Shown: positions 6,600-7,781 of the stretch, one piece after another
Layout of the letters: every line of letters starts with the position of its first letter
How positions within the stretch are numbered: position 1 is the first letter of the stretch
From: Comamonadaceae bacterium
GTDB lineage: Bacteria; Pseudomonadota; Gammaproteobacteria; Burkholderiales; Burkholderiaceae_C
NCBI GenBank assembly: GCA_947374505.1
Contig: CANCCE010000130.1
Coordinates: 1 to 7,781 of the forward strand
DNA: 7,781 bases
Direction of reading: 5' to 3'
Notes under the pieces: model-generated
Seen by the model: only the letters and a program-made list of their open reading frames with translations
Databases searched by the model: none
Told to the model about the DNA's origin: nothing
Translations under genes and position numbers: made by a program

Positions 6600-7064
6600 T
6601 CACTGAGAAATTTTGCGGGCTTCTTCGACCTGAACTTCAAAGTAGTGCTGGAAGCTAAAGGCCATGCTGCCCATCATGGCGATAGCCCCCACCAGCAGGG
6701 AAGCGATCACGGCCAGCATGGTGAGCCAGTTGGTTCGCCCAAGTTCAGCATCGACTTCAACTTCCGGATTGAAACGTGTGTTCCATTTTTCGACCGGCAT
6801 CAAGCCATAAAAAATGGCTGTGAGGGCACAGCCAGCCAGAGTGAAGCCCAGCAGCGGAATCAGCACCCAGCTCAATTGATCGTCCAAGCCATATTGCTGC
6901 ACGCGTTCAATGCCGTAAATGCCCAGCGCCGTCGGTATCGGTAGCGCCCAACCGAGCGTGTCAGACCAGCCGTGCAGGTAAAAACGGTGCAGCCCCAAAG
7001 GGCCGCCAAGGAAAGCCAGCCAACTGGCAACAGTTTTGTTTTTCATACTTTTCATTTGAGCCAT
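6600..7064 (-). CDS. Small integral membrane protein with TM2-like domain
   Basis: A 154-residue membrane protein of unknown function. MKNKTVASWLAFLGGPLGLHRFYLHG (split about 7-32) is typical of TM2-domain proteins: two helices around a G-G-x-x-G-x-H-R-F-Y-L turn. Further hydrophobic segments lie at about 66-87 and 112-137, joined by a polar, acidic linker (VEKWNTRFNPEVEVDAELGR, 91-110), and the tail is charged. I start at 7064, where the ATG overlaps the TAA of the upstream acetyltransferase gene as TAATG, with GGGGTG a few bases before it: a translational-coupling arrangement. Internal ATGs at 7055 and 7046 (MKNK) are alternatives, and homologs often begin MKNK. An upstream ATG at 7091 would overlap the acetyltransferase further and is less likely. 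The stop (6600-6602) touches the pit stop. Function cannot be inferred beyond membrane location. Confidence 0.82.
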   Translation of the reverse strand: MAQMKSMKNKTVASWLAFLGGPLGLHRFYLHGWSDTLGWALPIPTALGIYGIERVQQYGLDDQLSWVLIPLLGFTLAGCALTAIFYGLMPVEKWNTRFNPEVEVDAELGRTNWLTMLAVIASLLVGAIAMMGSMAFSFQHYFEVQVEEARKISQ

Positions 7065-7066
7065 TA
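7062..7066 (-). promoter_or_regulatory. TAATG stop-start overlap
   Basis: On the minus strand the TAA stop of the acetyltransferase gene (7066-7064) shares one base with the ATG of the TM2-like gene (7064-7062). GGGGTG lies 3 bases upstream of the ATG, inside the last codons of the acetyltransferase. This is the usual sign of coupled translation in one operon. Confidence 0.75.
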
Positions 7067-7597
7067 CACCCCAAGAGCGTGTGGCGGGCACTGATCACCC
7101 GCGCCCAAAACCTTTTCCATCAACACGACATCCAGCCAGCGATCGAATTTCCAGCCGCATGATGTCAGCATCCCGACCTGCTCAAAACCCACACTGCGGT
7201 GCACGCCGATCGATCCGGCATTGGCGGAATCACCGATGACGGCGATCAGTTTGCGCACACCTGCAGCTTCTGCCCGCGCAGCGAGTTCGGTCAACAAGGC
7301 ACGACCAACGCCGCGGTTTTGGGCCTCCGGCGACAAATAAATCGAGTCTTCAGCCGAATAGCGGTACGCCAGTCTGGCCTTGAACCAGTTGCAGTAAGCA
7401 AAGCCGATTATTTTCCCGGCATCTTCAGCCACGAGGAACGGCAACTGCTTGGTCAGCACATCGTCGCGTCGTGCCGTCATCTCGGCCAGCGTCGGTGGTT
7501 CGGTTTCAAAAGTGCCGGTGCTGTGCAGCACATGCTGGGCGTAAATAGCCGTGATGGCGGCAAGATCTGGCGGACGGCTGGGACGTATCAAGGGCAT
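7064..7597 (-). CDS. GNAT-family N-acetyltransferase, phosphinothricin-acetyltransferase-like
   Basis: A 177-residue cytoplasmic enzyme expected to move acetyl from acetyl-CoA to a small amine. The order of motifs is that of the PAT/Bar/MddA branch of GNAT proteins: IRPSRPPDLAAITAIYAQHV (4-23), STGTFETEPPT (26-36), the glutamate in RYSAEDSIYLSP (79-90), the acetyl-CoA pyrophosphate loop QNRGVGRAL (93-101), then NAGSIGVHRSVGFEQVG (126-142) and WLDVVLMEK (154-162). Characterised relatives acetylate phosphinothricin, methionine sulfoximine or methionine sulfone; the real substrate here is unknown. I start at 7597 (MPLIRPSRPPD) because the family begins there; the frame runs back to 7774 but would then span the rpsP promoter. 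No Shine-Dalgarno is evident, so translation may be weak or leaderless. It is divergent from rpsP and heads a two-gene unit with the TM2-like gene. Confidence 0.9.
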   Translation of the reverse strand: MPLIRPSRPPDLAAITAIYAQHVLHSTGTFETEPPTLAEMTARRDDVLTKQLPFLVAEDAGKIIGFAYCNWFKARLAYRYSAEDSIYLSPEAQNRGVGRALLTELAARAEAAGVRKLIAVIGDSANAGSIGVHRSVGFEQVGMLTSCGWKFDRWLDVVLMEKVLGAGDQCPPHALGV

Positions 7598-7647
7598 ATG
7601 AATGGAATGGTGTGTCAAGCAGGTGGCGCTGGGGCAAGGTCTCGGGC

Positions 7648-7653
7648 TATAAT
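7648..7653 (+). promoter_or_regulatory. -10 box of the rpsP promoter
   Basis: A perfect TATAAT lies 110 bases before the rpsP ATG, in an otherwise GC-rich stretch. No good -35 is seen at 16-18 bases upstream (around 7624-7631), so either the -10 is strong enough alone with an activator, or the -35 is very degenerate. The predicted start near 7660 would give an rpsP leader of about 100 bases. Confidence 0.6.
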
Positions 7654-7675
7654 CTGCGGCTTTGCAGCAATTCGC

Positions 7676-7689
7676 TGGCCGGGTGGCCA
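7676..7689 (+). other. Small GC hairpin in the rpsP leader
   Basis: TGGCC (7676-7680) pairs with GGCCA (7685-7689) around a GGGT loop, close to the predicted start of the rpsP transcript. A second possible stem joins GGGTG (within 7721-7729) with CACCC (7747-7751) just before the ribosome-binding site. Either could shape the leader; both are short. Confidence 0.3.
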
Positions 7690-7763
7690 TGTCGTGTGTC
7701 TCAAGCGCTGCAAGTACATGTTGGGGTGACGATTTTGTTGCTCCACCACCCGAAGGATAAATC

Positions 7764-7781
7764 ATGGTCGTCATCCGACTC
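7764..7781 (+). CDS. rpsP: 30S ribosomal protein S16, first six codons (cut by window edge)
   Basis: The window ends after ATG GTC GTC ATC CGA CTC, which reads MVVIRL, the usual beginning of S16 in Burkholderiales (MVVIRLxRGG). A strong Shine-Dalgarno, GAAGGA at 7752-7757, is 6 bases before the ATG, and a TATAAT box is 110 bases upstream. S16 is an early-assembling protein of the small ribosomal subunit, and in proteobacteria the gene normally heads rpsP-rimM-trmD-rplS. Only six residues are present, so the call rests on the N-terminus together with the strong promoter and ribosome-binding site. Confidence 0.8.

Noticed and set aside
7613..7618. Perfect TTGACA on the minus strand upstream of the acetyltransferase gene
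   Set aside because: No -10-like box lies at 16-18 bases; the nearest (TATGCC) is 14 bases away and overlaps the start codon, so I do not call a promoter.

Overview
The window looks like ordinary chromosome from a betaproteobacterium of the order Burkholderiales, most likely the Comamonadaceae (Rhodoferax/Polaromonas/Limnohabitans-like). The taxonomic clues are moderately high GC, the glutaryl-CoA dehydrogenase with a divergent LysR gene, a ZnuD-type receptor preceded by a small His/Cys protein ending in ARGPP, and an S16 gene beginning MVVIRL. This placement is inferred from protein flavour, not from a database search.

Layout: (1) The left edge, minus strand, holds the N-terminal 182 codons of glutaryl-CoA dehydrogenase (gcdH), cut by the window end. 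(2) A divergent LysR-type regulator follows on the plus strand, separated from gcdH by a 143-bp AT-rich control region with two small inverted repeats. (3) Then come msrA (methionine sulfoxide reductase A), a small membrane or secreted His/Cys protein of DUF2946 type, and a ZnuD-like TonB-dependent outer-membrane receptor, all on the plus strand with gaps of 60, 25 and 76 bp. (4) After 173 bp there is a two-gene phosphate unit, a DUF47/PhoU-like accessory protein plus a PiT-family phosphate permease. It is preceded by a perfect 7-bp-arm inverted repeat that also reads as a degenerate Pho box. (5) On the minus strand, converging on pit with no intergenic bases, is a GNAT acetyltransferase gene whose TAA stop overlaps the ATG of a small TM2-like membrane protein (TAATG). 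(6) At the right edge, divergent from the GNAT gene, the first six codons of rpsP (ribosomal protein S16) appear behind a strong ribosome-binding site and a perfect TATAAT box.

Functionally the window is a mosaic of small housekeeping units: amino-acid catabolism (gcdH plus regulator), protein repair (msrA), metal or metal-complex uptake (DUF2946-like protein plus receptor), phosphate uptake (DUF47 plus pit), and the start of the rpsP ribosomal operon. I see no mobile element, CRISPR array, tRNA, rRNA or phage remnant, and no gene is visibly broken. No new biological system is evident. The points most worth a second look are the Pho-box-like palindrome before the phosphate operon, the receptor's lack of a His-rich loop and of a visible Zur site, the hairpin before the receptor gene, and the tight minus-strand GNAT/TM2 pair abutting pit.
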